64,000 nucleotides of DNA from Massilia agri (GTDB taxonomy: Bacteria > Pseudomonadota > Gammaproteobacteria > Burkholderiales > Burkholderiaceae_D), in the NCBI RefSeq assembly GCF_024753255.1, contig NZ_JANUHA010000005.1, forward strand, positions 186,001 through 250,000, read 5' to 3'. Shown piece after piece: positions 36,133 to 44,550 of the stretch (its first letter is position 1; the number at the start of each line of letters is the position of its first letter). A program made the position numbers and the translations under genes. The notes under the pieces were generated by a model, which was given only the letters and a program-made list of their open reading frames with translations, ran no database searches and had not been told where the DNA came from.

Positions 36133-37525
36133 CGCGCGCACGCCCTGGTCGCTGCGGCGGCGCCTGCTGGGGGCCATCCTGGCCGCCAGCGCCGTGCTGT
36201 GGCTGGCCAGCCTCGGCACGCTGACGGCCATCGCCTGGCAGGAAACGGGCGAAGTCTTCGACGATGCGCTCGAAGAGTCGGCTTATATGTTGATGGCGGC
36301 AACTACCGATTTGGAGGCGCGCGGCCTGCTGGCGCGCCAGAACCCGCTCGAGGGTGACGAGGTGCGCCGGGTCGACATGCAGTACCAGATCGTGGTCGGC
36401 AACCAGGTGGTCCAGCGCACGGCGGGTGCGCCCGGCCGTCCTTTCGTCGGCGCCTTCGACGACGACCACGGTTTCGTCGACCTGCTCGTCGATGACGATC
36501 GCTGGCGCGTCTTCGTCGTGCGCGACGAGGCGCGCCGCTTCGAGGTGCAGGTCGGCCAGCGCGCGGAAAAACGCTTCGACATCCTGGAAGAACTGGCGGA
36601 CGCATTGTGGCTGCCGGTGCTGGGCTTTTTCCTGCTGCTGGCTTTCGTCGTCTGGTGGCTGACGGGCAGGGTGCTGGCGCCACTGCACCGCACCGCCCAA
36701 GCCATCGCCGCCAAGACCCCCGAGGACCTGGCCCGGGTCGACGCGCAGGGGCAGCCGCGCGAGCTGCTGCCGATCATCACGGCGCTGAACGGGGTGCTGG
36801 GGCGCCTGGATGCCGCGCTGCAGGCCGAGCGCCGCTTCACGGCCGACGCCGCGCACGAATTACGCACGCCGCTGGCGGGCCTGCACATGCACGTGCAGCT
36901 GCTGCAGCGCCAGCATCCGGACCTGAGCGCGCCCTTCCGGAAGCTCCGCACCGATATCGGGCGCCTGACGGCGCTGGTCGACAGCCTGCTCACCCTGGCA
37001 CGCCTCGATCCGCTGGCGCGTGCGCAGCTGGCCGGGCAGGAGGTGGCGCTGCGGCCGCTGTTCGAGACCCTGCAGGCGGAATACGCAGACGAAGCGGCGC
37101 GGCGCGGCATCACGCTGGCCCTGCGCTGCGAGATCGGGACGCTGCAGGCCGATCCGCAGATGCTGGGCATCGTGTTGCGCAACCTGGTCGGTAATGCCTT
37201 GCGCTACTGTCCTGCGGGCAGCCGGGTGGAGGTCGAGGCCGTCCACCACGGTGGGCGCGACCGGATCGCCGTGAGGGACGATGGTCCGGGCGTCGACGAG
37301 GCCAGCCGCCGGCGCCTGACGGAACGATTTTTCCGGGTGCTAGGGACGGAGGAGGGAGGCAGCGGGCTCGGCCTGTCGATCGTGAAGCGCATCGCCGAGC
37401 TGCATGGCGCGAAACTCGCCTTCGGCCCGGGCCTGGATGGACGTGGGCTGGGCGTGACGCTCGACTGGCCGCCTTCGCACGGAACCGTACTAACAGCTCG
37501 CCGTCGGCCAGAGGCGAATCAATAG
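36122..37525 (+). CDS. Sensor histidine kinase, QseC/PmrB-like
   Basis: This 467-residue kinase has a TM helix at residues 17-39, a periplasmic domain of about 120 residues (residues 40-160), a second TM near 163-180, HAMP, and HisKA with His245 in ADAAHELRTPLAG. The ATPase domain has N and G boxes (LVGNALRYC, DDGPGV, GSGLGLSIV). The sensor domain contains acidic clusters (FDDDHGF, LVDDDRW) that could bind cations. It partners the regulator encoded just upstream (11-base overlap). Confidence 0.92.
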   Translation: MSIDARTPWSLRRRLLGAILAASAVLWLASLGTLTAIAWQETGEVFDDALEESAYMLMAATTDLEARGLLARQNPLEGDEVRRVDMQYQIVVGNQVVQRTAGAPGRPFVGAFDDDHGFVDLLVDDDRWRVFVVRDEARRFEVQVGQRAEKRFDILEELADALWLPVLGFFLLLAFVVWWLTGRVLAPLHRTAQAIAAKTPEDLARVDAQGQPRELLPIITALNGVLGRLDAALQAERRFTADAAHELRTPLAGLHMHVQLLQRQHPDLSAPFRKLRTDIGRLTALVDSLLTLARLDPLARAQLAGQEVALRPLFETLQAEYADEAARRGITLALRCEIGTLQADPQMLGIVLRNLVGNALRYCPAGSRVEVEAVHHGGRDRIAVRDDGPGVDEASRRRLTERFFRVLGTEEGGSGLGLSIVKRIAELHGAKLAFGPGLDGRGLGVTLDWPPSHGTVLTARRRPEANQ

Positions 37526-37543
37526 AGAACCGAAACTTACGAT

Positions 37544-37987
37544 ATGGAAAACACGAAGTCGCCCAAGCTGTCGATCAATGGCGAAACGTTCAGCGATGTA
37601 CTTGGAGTGCAAATTGATGCCGGCACGACCAACATCCAGTTGAGCGAGACCGCATACATTGATTTATACCCCTTCAACGCACGCATGTTCGCTAAAGCGT
37701 CGCAACGCCTGAATCCAGAGAGATACGTTTTCGAGGGACCAAATCTAGGCATTTATTGCGATACGGCAGACCCGCGCGAAGGACCTTACGTCAATCACTT
37801 CATAAACCGTCTAGAAATCCATCTTCAATATCTCTCTCCCCTAACGGTGCTACTGGAAATCGCGGGCAGCGCAGATCTTGCCCGGTCAACTATCGACCCA
37901 TATTGGTATAGAGGCGCTTCGACTGGAATCTGGGAATTCGAGGCATCGTTCATCCATGAGTTCCCGCCAATAGTTCGTTGGCCTTAA
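37544..37987 (+). CDS. Orphan hypothetical protein, AT-richer than neighbours
   Basis: The product is a 147-residue soluble protein with no recognised domain, rich in aromatics (DPYWYRG, WEFEASF). By eye its G+C is close to half, against about two thirds around it. It uses codons rare here (ATA, AGA, CTA, TTA), so recent transfer is likely. It sits between the qseC-like kinase and the ygiW-like gene, which are normally neighbours. The ribosome-binding site is weak. It could be an immunity- or toxin-related cargo gene, but nothing shows this directly. Confidence 0.75.
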   Translation: MENTKSPKLSINGETFSDVLGVQIDAGTTNIQLSETAYIDLYPFNARMFAKASQRLNPERYVFEGPNLGIYCDTADPREGPYVNHFINRLEIHLQYLSPLTVLLEIAGSADLARSTIDPYWYRGASTGIWEFEASFIHEFPPIVRWP

Positions 37988-38160
37988 GCAAATAAGGATC
38001 AAGCGTCGAGCGGGGATCTAGCATTTATGACAGCCTACAATTTTCAGCAATTGTGAACCGGGCACCCGATACGAACGACGGGCAGACATACATCAGCTTA
38101 CCTTTCGCTTGCCTGCTCCCTCACTTGTTGGCGGTATGTCGAACGGTTTTGTCAGCTGCT

Positions 38161-38193
38161 CTTAAGATCGGATTAATGTCGGCCCGGTGTAAT
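38161..38193 (+). promoter_or_regulatory. PmrA/QseB-type direct-repeat box and -10 for ygiW-like gene
   Basis: CTTAAG-ATCGG-ATTAAT (38161-38177) matches the PmrA/QseB consensus YTTAAK-N5-YTTAAK at all constrained positions but one. The box ends 10 bases before TGTAAT (38188-38193), as expected when an OmpR-type activator replaces the -35. The ygiW ATG is 35 bases downstream. Confidence 0.65.
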
Positions 38194-38228
38194 GCTCCTG
38201 TTACCTCATCACACCCAGGAGCGAAACC

Positions 38229-38633
38229 ATGAAACGCATTCTCCAGATTTCCTGCATCACCACCCTGCTGGCAGCTTCGGCCTTCGCCGTCGGCCAGACC
38301 ACCGGCTACACGGGCCCTTCGGCCAAAGCTGCTCCTGCGGGTTATACCGGCCCGTCGAGCGTGCCGCTGATGAAGGCGAAGGATCTGCTGGACAAGGGCA
38401 AGGACGACCAGTTTGCCCGCCTGCAGGGCAAGATCGTCAGCCACAAGGGCGGCGAGGACTACGAATTTGCCGACGCGAGCGGCAAGATCACTGTCGAAAT
38501 CGACGTCGAACACTTCCCGGCGGGTGTCACCGTCGACCAGAATACCGTGGTCGAGCTGACCGGTGAATTCGACAAGGAGACCTTTGGCGAGTCGACCTTC
38601 GAGGTCAAGCAGCTGAAAGTCGTCAGTAAGTAA
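38229..38633 (+). CDS. ygiW: YgiW/YdeI-family periplasmic BOF (OB-fold) stress protein
   Basis: This 134-residue protein has a signal peptide (cleavage near FAVGQ), a short linker with GYTGPS twice (residues 26-43), and a BOF domain (VPLMKAKDLL, GKIVSH, DYEFADASGKI). The family is periplasmic, induced by metal, peroxide or cationic peptides, and in enteric bacteria is next to and controlled by QseB. Here it lies 0.7 kb after the QseBC-like pair, separated by the orphan gene. The AGGAG ribosome-binding site is well placed. Confidence 0.9.
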   Translation: MKRILQISCITTLLAASAFAVGQTTGYTGPSAKAAPAGYTGPSSVPLMKAKDLLDKGKDDQFARLQGKIVSHKGGEDYEFADASGKITVEIDVEHFPAGVTVDQNTVVELTGEFDKETFGESTFEVKQLKVVSK

Positions 38634-38648
38634 GAGCAGCCGCGACAA

Positions 38649-38790
38649 GTAGGGGTGCACCGGTCCAGTGGACCGGTGCACGGCTCTGCCGTGCGCGCGT
38701 TCAAACCGTGCGTGAGCAGCATGCGCCGCATCTGTTCGTCAGGAAGCTGAACGCGCGGTCGGCGGAGCCGACCACCCTACGTAACCCTAC
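38649..38790. repeat. BIME-like element, copy 3 (expanded)
   Basis: The left end is GTAGGGGTGC. It contains a long stem, GCACCGGTCCA-g-TGGACCGGTGC, then GCGCGTTCAA, a spacer, and TGAACGCGCG leading to CCACCCTAC. A second terminal CCCTAC (38785-38790) follows four bases later. The minus-strand TAG in this extra end is the stop codon of the convergent PEP-CTERM gene. Confidence 0.75.
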
Positions 38791-39329
38791 GAGCGGCGGG
38801 CGCGCCAACCGAGGCCGAGCAGCCCCGCCGCCAGCATCAGCCAGGTGTGCGGCTCCGGCGCCTGCGACATCATGGTCAGGGTCGTGTCGCTGGTCCAGTA
38901 CAGGTGCCGCTCGGTCGTCATGGACGGATTGAACTCATAGGCGTAATGCTGGTCGCCGGTCGTGATCAGGCGGCCGCCACCGACCCAGCCTTCCGGGTCG
39001 CTGCCATAGCTCCCGACGCTGAAGTGCAGGCCGCTGTCGGGCGAAAAGGAAAAGCCGGTCGCGCCGCAGAAATAATAGGCGTTGCTGGTCGGCGCGCAGG
39101 CAATGTAGTCGAGCTCGCCGACAACGAGGGACAGCAGTTCATCCTTTTCCAGCAGGCCGTCGCCGTCCAGATCATTTCCCTTGAAGGAGCCCGCGATGAC
39201 CTCATCGGGCAGGAAGCTGTTCGATACGCTGTCGTAGAAGCCGTTGAAGGAAAATCCCCAGGAGATGGGGTCTGCATGGGCAGCGGTGCAGCAGAGCAGC
39301 AGGGCGCCGGTGGAAAGAAACTTTTTCAT
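38787..39329 (-). CDS. PEP-CTERM protein with EF-hand-like Ca loop (paralogue B)
   Basis: This 180-residue secreted protein has a signal peptide ending near AAHA. The mature start is DPISWGFSFNGF; an EF-hand-like loop, DLDGDGLLEKDEL, and a Cys pair (CAPTSNAYYFC) follow. It ends with a PEP-CTERM segment, APEPHTWLMLAAGLLGLGW plus RARRS. It shares the whole layout with the protein at 21783-22361. The function is unknown. Translation starts after a GAGG ribosome-binding site. Its stop codon lies in a BIME end. Confidence 0.82.
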   Translation of the reverse strand: MKKFLSTGALLLCCTAAHADPISWGFSFNGFYDSVSNSFLPDEVIAGSFKGNDLDGDGLLEKDELLSLVVGELDYIACAPTSNAYYFCGATGFSFSPDSGLHFSVGSYGSDPEGWVGGGRLITTGDQHYAYEFNPSMTTERHLYWTSDTTLTMMSQAPEPHTWLMLAAGLLGLGWRARRS

Positions 39330-39571
39330 GTGCTTACCTCGAGCAAAGACAGGGCGCCGATCAATGTGTTACATGAGCAGCGTACTCCTGTGCCTGCAGA
39401 CTTGCGTGTGCCCCAGCGCACATTTCTTCATTGTGTCTTCGGCGCGCAACACAATGTCACATTGCCGTTTGGAAAGGCAGGGCGATTGACAAAGCACATG
39501 GTCTTGGGAAGAATCGCCCGACCCGAAAGCGTCCTGGCCCCGCCTGCGCTTGCAACCCAAGGACGATGTTC

Positions 39572-40741
39572 ATGCCCATGTTCTCTGTTTCACCCATCCC
39601 GCCGGACCTGATCCACGGCGCCGTCGAGATCGAGCAGCGCGAGGAAGGCATCCTGCCGCACCGCCTGCCTGCCTGGGCGCGCGCGCAGTGCCGGGACGCG
39701 CAGCTGGCGATGGTGCAATCGCAGCCTTCCGGCGTACGCCTGGCCTTCCAGACCACGGCGCGTAGCGTCGAGCTGGTGACCTTGCCGACCAAGCGCAACT
39801 ACCGCGACATGCCGCCGCGTCCGGACGGGGTGTATGACCTGCTGGTCGACGGCCGCCTGGTGCAGCAGGCCAGCGCGCCGGGCGGCAAGGTGCTGAACAT
39901 CGACATGGTGAGCGGCGCCAGCACCCTGGCGGCCGGCGCGCCGCACACCCTCCGTTTCGCCGACCTGCCTCCGGGAGAAAAGACAGTCGAGATCTGGCTG
40001 CCGCACGACGAGACCACCGAATTGGTGGCGCTGCATGCGGATGCGCCCCTCCTGCCCCTGGCGCGGGCGGGCAGGCGCCGCTGGCTGCACCACGGCAGTT
40101 CGATCAGCCAGGGCTCGAACGCCATCCACCCCACCGGGATCTGGCCGGCGGTGGCGGCCGGCCAGGCCGGGGTCGACCTGCTCAACCTCGGTTTCGGTGG
40201 CAGCGCCCTGTTGGATCCGTTCACGGCGCGCACGATCCGCGACCTGGAGGCCGACCTGATCAGCGTCAAGATCGGCATCAACCTGGTCAACCTGGACCTG
40301 ATGCGCCTGCGCGCCTTCGGGCCGGCCATGCACGGCTTCCTCGATACGATCCGGGAAGGCCATCCGGACACGCCCCTGCTCGTGATGTCGCCGATCTTCT
40401 GTCCCATCCATGAAACCACGCCGGGGCCGACGATGGTCGATGGCAAGGCATTGAGCCGCGGGCAGCTGCGCTTCCGCACGACGGCCAGCGATGCCGAAGT
40501 CCGGCAGGGCAAGCTGACCTTGGCCGTCATTCGCGAGCAATTGAAGGAGATCGTGGGGGAACGGGCGCAGCTTGACGCCGCCATTCATTATTTGGACGGC
40601 AGGGAACTGTATGGTCCCGAGGATAACGCGCGCCTGCCCTTGCCCGACGAATTGCATCCGGACGCGCAGGCGCACCGCCTGATCGGCGAACGCTTTTACG
40701 ACAAGGTCTTCGCCGCCGGCGTGTTCAAGGCGGCGGATTAG
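39572..40741 (+). CDS. SGNH/GDSL-family hydrolase with N-terminal beta-domain
   Basis: The protein has 389 residues. Residues 1-165 form a beta-rich module. The SGNH part has nucleophile Ser in HHGSSISQGSNA, Gly in LGFGGSALLDP, Asn in IGINLVN and the Asp-His pair in DELHPDAQAH. It is probably a carbohydrate or lipid esterase. Several Met codons lie close together; 39572 has the best spacing to AAGGA, with 39566 and 39578 as alternatives. No signal peptide is seen. It is convergent with trmL, overlapping by 4 bases. Confidence 0.85.
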   Translation: MPMFSVSPIPPDLIHGAVEIEQREEGILPHRLPAWARAQCRDAQLAMVQSQPSGVRLAFQTTARSVELVTLPTKRNYRDMPPRPDGVYDLLVDGRLVQQASAPGGKVLNIDMVSGASTLAAGAPHTLRFADLPPGEKTVEIWLPHDETTELVALHADAPLLPLARAGRRRWLHHGSSISQGSNAIHPTGIWPAVAAGQAGVDLLNLGFGGSALLDPFTARTIRDLEADLISVKIGINLVNLDLMRLRAFGPAMHGFLDTIREGHPDTPLLVMSPIFCPIHETTPGPTMVDGKALSRGQLRFRTTASDAEVRQGKLTLAVIREQLKEIVGERAQLDAAIHYLDGRELYGPEDNARLPLPDELHPDAQAHRLIGERFYDKVFAAGVFKAAD

Positions 40742-41208
40742 AGCCCGCCGGCGTAGCCGTTCTGGCGCCAGGCTTCGTAGACGACCACGGCGACGGTGTT
40801 GGAGAGATTGAGGCTGCGGTTGTCCGGCCGCATCGGCAGGCGGATGCGCTGGCTCGGCGGGAAGGTTTCGCGCAGGGCCGGGTCGAGGCCGCGCGATTCG
40901 GCGCCGAACACGAACACGTCGCCCGGCTGGAATGCCGCGTTCGCAAACGGCGCGGAGCCGTGCGTGGTCAGGGCGAACATGCGCGCCGGATCCGGTTTTG
41001 CATCCTGCAAAAATGCTTCCCAGTTCTTGTGCACCTTCATGGTCGCATAGTCGTGGTAATCCAGGCCGGCGCGGCGCATCTTGGCGTCGTCGAGCGGAAA
41101 GCCGAGCGGCTCGATCAGGTGCAGTTGCACTCCGGTGTTGGCGCACAGGCGGATGACGTTGCCGGTATTCGGCGGGATTTCCGGTTCGACCAGGACGACG
41201 TGAAACAA
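40738..41208 (-). CDS. trmL: tRNA (cytidine(34)-2'-O)-methyltransferase TrmL
   Basis: This 156-residue SPOUT methyltransferase begins MFHVVLVEPEIPPNTGN, with the conserved Asn-Thr-Gly motif. VFGAESRGL and LSNTVAVVVYEAWRQ form the SAM-binding knot. It methylates the wobble ribose of tRNA-Leu isoacceptors. It is followed upstream by comF on the same strand; the gap is 19 bases. Confidence 0.93.
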   Translation of the reverse strand: MFHVVLVEPEIPPNTGNVIRLCANTGVQLHLIEPLGFPLDDAKMRRAGLDYHDYATMKVHKNWEAFLQDAKPDPARMFALTTHGSAPFANAAFQPGDVFVFGAESRGLDPALRETFPPSQRIRLPMRPDNRSLNLSNTVAVVVYEAWRQNGYAGGL

Positions 41209-41227
41209 AGCTTTCTCCTATCAGCTA

Positions 41228-41986
41228 TCAGTGGGGCGGGGTGCGGGCAAACACGAAGTTCGTCACACGCGCCGCGCCGGCGCGTTTGAGCACGCCGGCC
41301 AGTTCATCGAGGGTGTGGCCGCTGGTCATGACGTCGTCGACCACGCCGACGTGCCGTCCCGCCAGCTGGGCCTGCCCGTCCGCGAGGGCAAAGGCGCCGC
41401 GCACGTTGCGGCGCCGTTCGCCCGGCGCCACGCCGGACTGGGCCGCCGTCTCGAGCACGCGCTCGAGCAGGCGCGGCGCCAGCGGGATGCCGAGCGCCTT
41501 CGCCAGGGGCCGGGCGACCTCGAGCGCCTGGTTGTAGCCGCGCTCGACCAGCCGGCGTGGCCCCAGCGGCACCGGGCACAGCAGGTCGGGCAGGGCAGCG
41601 CCGGTGTGCAAGGCCGCCTCGTTCAGCCGCGCCGCCATCCAGGGCGCCAGCGCCAGCCGGGCGCCGAATTTCAGCCCCAGCACCAGGCCGTCCAGCGGCG
41701 CCGCATAGTCGCAGGCCGCCACCGTGGCGTCGAAAGCCGGCGGATCGGCCAGGCAGGCGCCGCAGCGGCGCTTGGTGTCGATGGCGCCGACGGGATTGGC
41801 GCAGCAGGGACAGCGCGGGCGGTGGTTCGCGGCATAGGCCAGCGAGCAGGCGCCGCACACCGCCCCGTCCTGCACGGCGCCGCACAGCGCGCAGCTGGAC
41901 GGCAGCAGTGCCTGCAACAGCATCCGGGGCAGGGCGGCCAGGCGGGACGAAGGGGAAACCACGGGCATCGGCTCAATCCAGCGCAA
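41228..41986 (-). CDS. comF: ComF family phosphoribosyltransferase-like protein
   Basis: This 252-residue protein has an N-terminal zinc-finger-like Cys cluster (CALCG, CGAC, CPCC, CGAC) and a C-terminal PRTase domain with the PRPP loop VGVVDDVMTSGHTLDE. ComF assists natural transformation. The start at 41986 could instead be the Met six codons later. The gene is divergent from the methyltransferase at 42031 and co-directional with trmL. Confidence 0.92.
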   Translation of the reverse strand: MRWIEPMPVVSPSSRLAALPRMLLQALLPSSCALCGAVQDGAVCGACSLAYAANHRPRCPCCANPVGAIDTKRRCGACLADPPAFDATVAACDYAAPLDGLVLGLKFGARLALAPWMAARLNEAALHTGAALPDLLCPVPLGPRRLVERGYNQALEVARPLAKALGIPLAPRLLERVLETAAQSGVAPGERRRNVRGAFALADGQAQLAGRHVGVVDDVMTSGHTLDELAGVLKRAGAARVTNFVFARTPPH

Positions 41987-42030
41987 CCATGTACACTCCC
42001 GGCATTATCTCATTTGTCCGCTTCACCACC

Positions 42031-42951
42031 ATGGCTTCACCGCAACCCCCATCCAAGATGAGCGCGCCGATCGACCTCGATCGCGTGCGCACCCTGTTCG
42101 CCCAGCCCGGCCGCATCGCGCCGTCCGACTTCCTGCGCCGCGAGATCGCGGGCCGCATGCACGAGCGCCTGCAGCTGGTGAAAATCGCACCGAAGCAGGT
42201 GCTCGACGCCGGCTGCGGCACGGGCGCCGACCTGGCCCTGCTGCAGAAGACCTATCCGGCCGCCCAGATCCTGGGCATCGACGCGGCGCCCGCGATGGCG
42301 GCCGCGGCGAAGGCGCCGGCCCCGAGCACCCGTTCGCTGAACCAGATGCTCAGCCGTTTGCTGCCGGCCAAGGCCGGGGTCGACATCCTGTGCGGAGACT
42401 TCGGCCAGCTGCCCTTCGGGGCGAACTCGCTCGACCTGCTGTGGTCGAACCTCGCGCTGCACTGGCATCCCCAGCCCGACCGCGTGTTCGCCGAGTGGCG
42501 CCGCGTGCTGCGCGTGGATGGCCTCCTGATGTTCTCGAACTTCGGCCCGGACACCTTCATCGAGCTGCGCACCGCCTTTGCCGCCATGGACGAGACCCCG
42601 CATACACTGCCTTTCGTCGACATGCACGACTTCGGCGACCAGCTGGTGGAAGCGGGCTTCTCCACGCCGGTGATGGACATGGAGCGCATCACGGTCACCT
42701 ACGATACGGCGGAAAGCCTGCTGGCGGACGTGCGCGCGATCGGCGGCAATCCCCTGGCCACGCGCCGCCGCGGCCTGATCGGGCGTGCGGCTTGGCAGCG
42801 CATGCTCGATGCGCTGGAAGGGGGGCGCCGTCCGGACGGCAAGCTCGGCTTGAGCTTCGAGGTCATCTACGGACACGCCTTCCGCCCGGCGCCGCGCGTC
42901 ACGGCGGCCGGCGAGGCCATCGTGCGTTTCCAGCCGCGCAAGCCTGGCTGA
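42031..42951 (+). CDS. Class I SAM methyltransferase, BioC-like
   Basis: This 306-residue methyltransferase has motif I in VLDAGCGTGADLALL, GIDAAPAM, and LWSNLALHWHPQPDRVFAEWRRVLR, all as in malonyl-ACP O-methyltransferase (BioC). It may supply the pimelate precursor for biotin, but no bio genes are adjacent, so BioC is a family-level guess. The start could be 42031 or 42058. Confidence 0.82.
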   Translation: MASPQPPSKMSAPIDLDRVRTLFAQPGRIAPSDFLRREIAGRMHERLQLVKIAPKQVLDAGCGTGADLALLQKTYPAAQILGIDAAPAMAAAAKAPAPSTRSLNQMLSRLLPAKAGVDILCGDFGQLPFGANSLDLLWSNLALHWHPQPDRVFAEWRRVLRVDGLLMFSNFGPDTFIELRTAFAAMDETPHTLPFVDMHDFGDQLVEAGFSTPVMDMERITVTYDTAESLLADVRAIGGNPLATRRRGLIGRAAWQRMLDALEGGRRPDGKLGLSFEVIYGHAFRPAPRVTAAGEAIVRFQPRKPG

Positions 42952-43027
42952 ACTATTTATATTGCGCTGCACCCACGGCACCGCTGTAGGTCAAGCGTCC
43001 TGTTGCCCCTCGGTGGACGGATTTTCC

Positions 43028-43057
43028 TTGAATAAAAATTACTGATTTGGATATAAT
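43028..43057 (+). promoter_or_regulatory. Sigma70-like promoter for the cytochrome oxidase operon
   Basis: TTGAAT-N18-TATAAT lies in the 380-base gap between the methyltransferase and coxB (42952-43331), the longest gene-free stretch in the window. The leader to coxB would be about 270 bases. Apart from this promoter the gap shows only AT-rich sequence and no ORF with coding character. Confidence 0.65.
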
Positions 43058-43331
43058 CAATCGCTATTTTTGTCGCCAAGTAAGAAAAATCGCTGAAAAA
43101 GCGAGCACTTCCTGGCAAAAAATAGAATTGAATTGCAGCATTAGCAGAGCCGCCGGTGACGGGTAGCAGACGTTAGCAGCCACCGGCGTGGAGGTAGACC
43201 CACCGTTCCGCAGCGCAATTTCGCGGTATTGGTACGTGCCTTTCTGCGAAATACGTTTCGGAGCGGCGGCAGTTCGTTCATGGAGCTGCCGACCGTTAAA
43301 AATATTTTTATTTTGGGTGGTTGGGGACAAC

Positions 43332-44522
43332 ATGACATACGCATCGCGACTTGGGGCCTGGTTGTTTGGCCTCGCAGCAACGGCCGGCATCCCAGCATGG
43401 GCTGCCGATCCGCAAATCACGGGCCGGCCGCAGGAACACCAGCTGAACATGCAGACCCCCGTGAGCGCCGTCGGCCACGATATCTACGACCTGCACAACT
43501 GGATGATGATCGTCTGCCTGGTCATCTTCGTCGGCGTGTTCGGTGTCATGTTCTACTCGGTGTTCAAGCACCGCAAGTCGCTCGGCCACAAGCCCGCCAC
43601 CTTCCACGAATCGACCGCCGTCGAAATCGCCTGGACCATCGTTCCCTTCCTGATCGTCATCGGCATGGCCCTGCCTGCCACCAAGACCGTCGTCGCGCTG
43701 AAGGACACCTCGAACGCCGACATCACCATCAAGGCCACCGGCATGCAGTGGAAATGGGGCTATGACTACCTGAACGGCGAAGGCGAGGGCATTTCCTTCC
43801 TGTCGAACCTGTCGACCCCGCGCAGCCAGATCGGCCTGCCGGGCGAAGCCGCCACCGAGAAGAAGGGTGAAAACTACCTGCTGGAAGTGGACAACGAGAT
43901 GGTCGTCCCGGTCGGCAAGAAGATCCGCATGGTCTTCACCGCCAACGACGTGATCCACGCCTGGACGATCCCGGCCTTCGCCATCAAGCAGGACGCCATC
44001 CCGGGCTTCGTACGCGACGGCTGGTTCAAGGCCGACAAGATCGGCGTCTATCGCGGCAACTGCGTCGAACTGTGCGGCAAGGACCACGCCTTCATGCCGA
44101 TCGTCGTGCGCGTCGTCTCGGCCGAGGACTACACTGCCTGGGTGGCCGGCGAGAAGAAGAAAATGGCGGCCCTGGCCGACGATCCGAACAAGGTCTGGAC
44201 CATCGATGAACTGAAGACCCGCGGCGAGCAGGTCTACAACGCCAACTGCGTGGCCTGCCACCAGGCCAACGGCAAGGGCGTGCCGAACGCCTTCGCGCCG
44301 CTGGACGGCTCGCCGAACGTGCTGGGCGCCAAGGCGCACCAGGTCGACATCCTGCTCAACGGCCAGGACACTCCGGCCTACCCGTCGGCGATGCCGGCCT
44401 GGAAGCAGCTCTCGGACACCGAGATCGCCGCGGTGATCACCTATACCCGCAACTCCTGGTCGAACAAGGCCGCGGAAAACATCGTGCAACCGGCCGAAGT
44501 GCTGGCCGCACGCAGCAAGTGA
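43332..44522 (+). CDS. coxB: Cytochrome c oxidase subunit II with C-terminal cytochrome c domain
   Basis: This 396-residue protein has a signal-like first segment, a TM hairpin (IVCLVIFVGVFGVMFY and IAWTIVPFLIVIGMALP), the CuA motif GNCVELCGKDHAFM, and a fused c-type haem domain with CVACH at Cys306-Cys309-His310. It is thus a caa3-like subunit II, which receives electrons from cytochrome c. The start at 43332 (MTYASRLG) gives the normal leader. It is the first gene of the cox operon. Confidence 0.95.
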   Translation: MTYASRLGAWLFGLAATAGIPAWAADPQITGRPQEHQLNMQTPVSAVGHDIYDLHNWMMIVCLVIFVGVFGVMFYSVFKHRKSLGHKPATFHESTAVEIAWTIVPFLIVIGMALPATKTVVALKDTSNADITIKATGMQWKWGYDYLNGEGEGISFLSNLSTPRSQIGLPGEAATEKKGENYLLEVDNEMVVPVGKKIRMVFTANDVIHAWTIPAFAIKQDAIPGFVRDGWFKADKIGVYRGNCVELCGKDHAFMPIVVRVVSAEDYTAWVAGEKKKMAALADDPNKVWTIDELKTRGEQVYNANCVACHQANGKGVPNAFAPLDGSPNVLGAKAHQVDILLNGQDTPAYPSAMPAWKQLSDTEIAAVITYTRNSWSNKAAENIVQPAEVLAARSK

Positions 44523-44550
44523 TTAGCTATTTAGCTTCAGGGAAATCGAC

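Noticed and set aside
38194..38222. Inverted repeat GCTCCTG / CAGGAGC that could hide the ygiW ribosome-binding site
   Set aside because: With the -10 at 38188-38193 transcription would start near 38200, so the left arm would not be in the mRNA; an RNA switch is therefore not supported unless another promoter is used.
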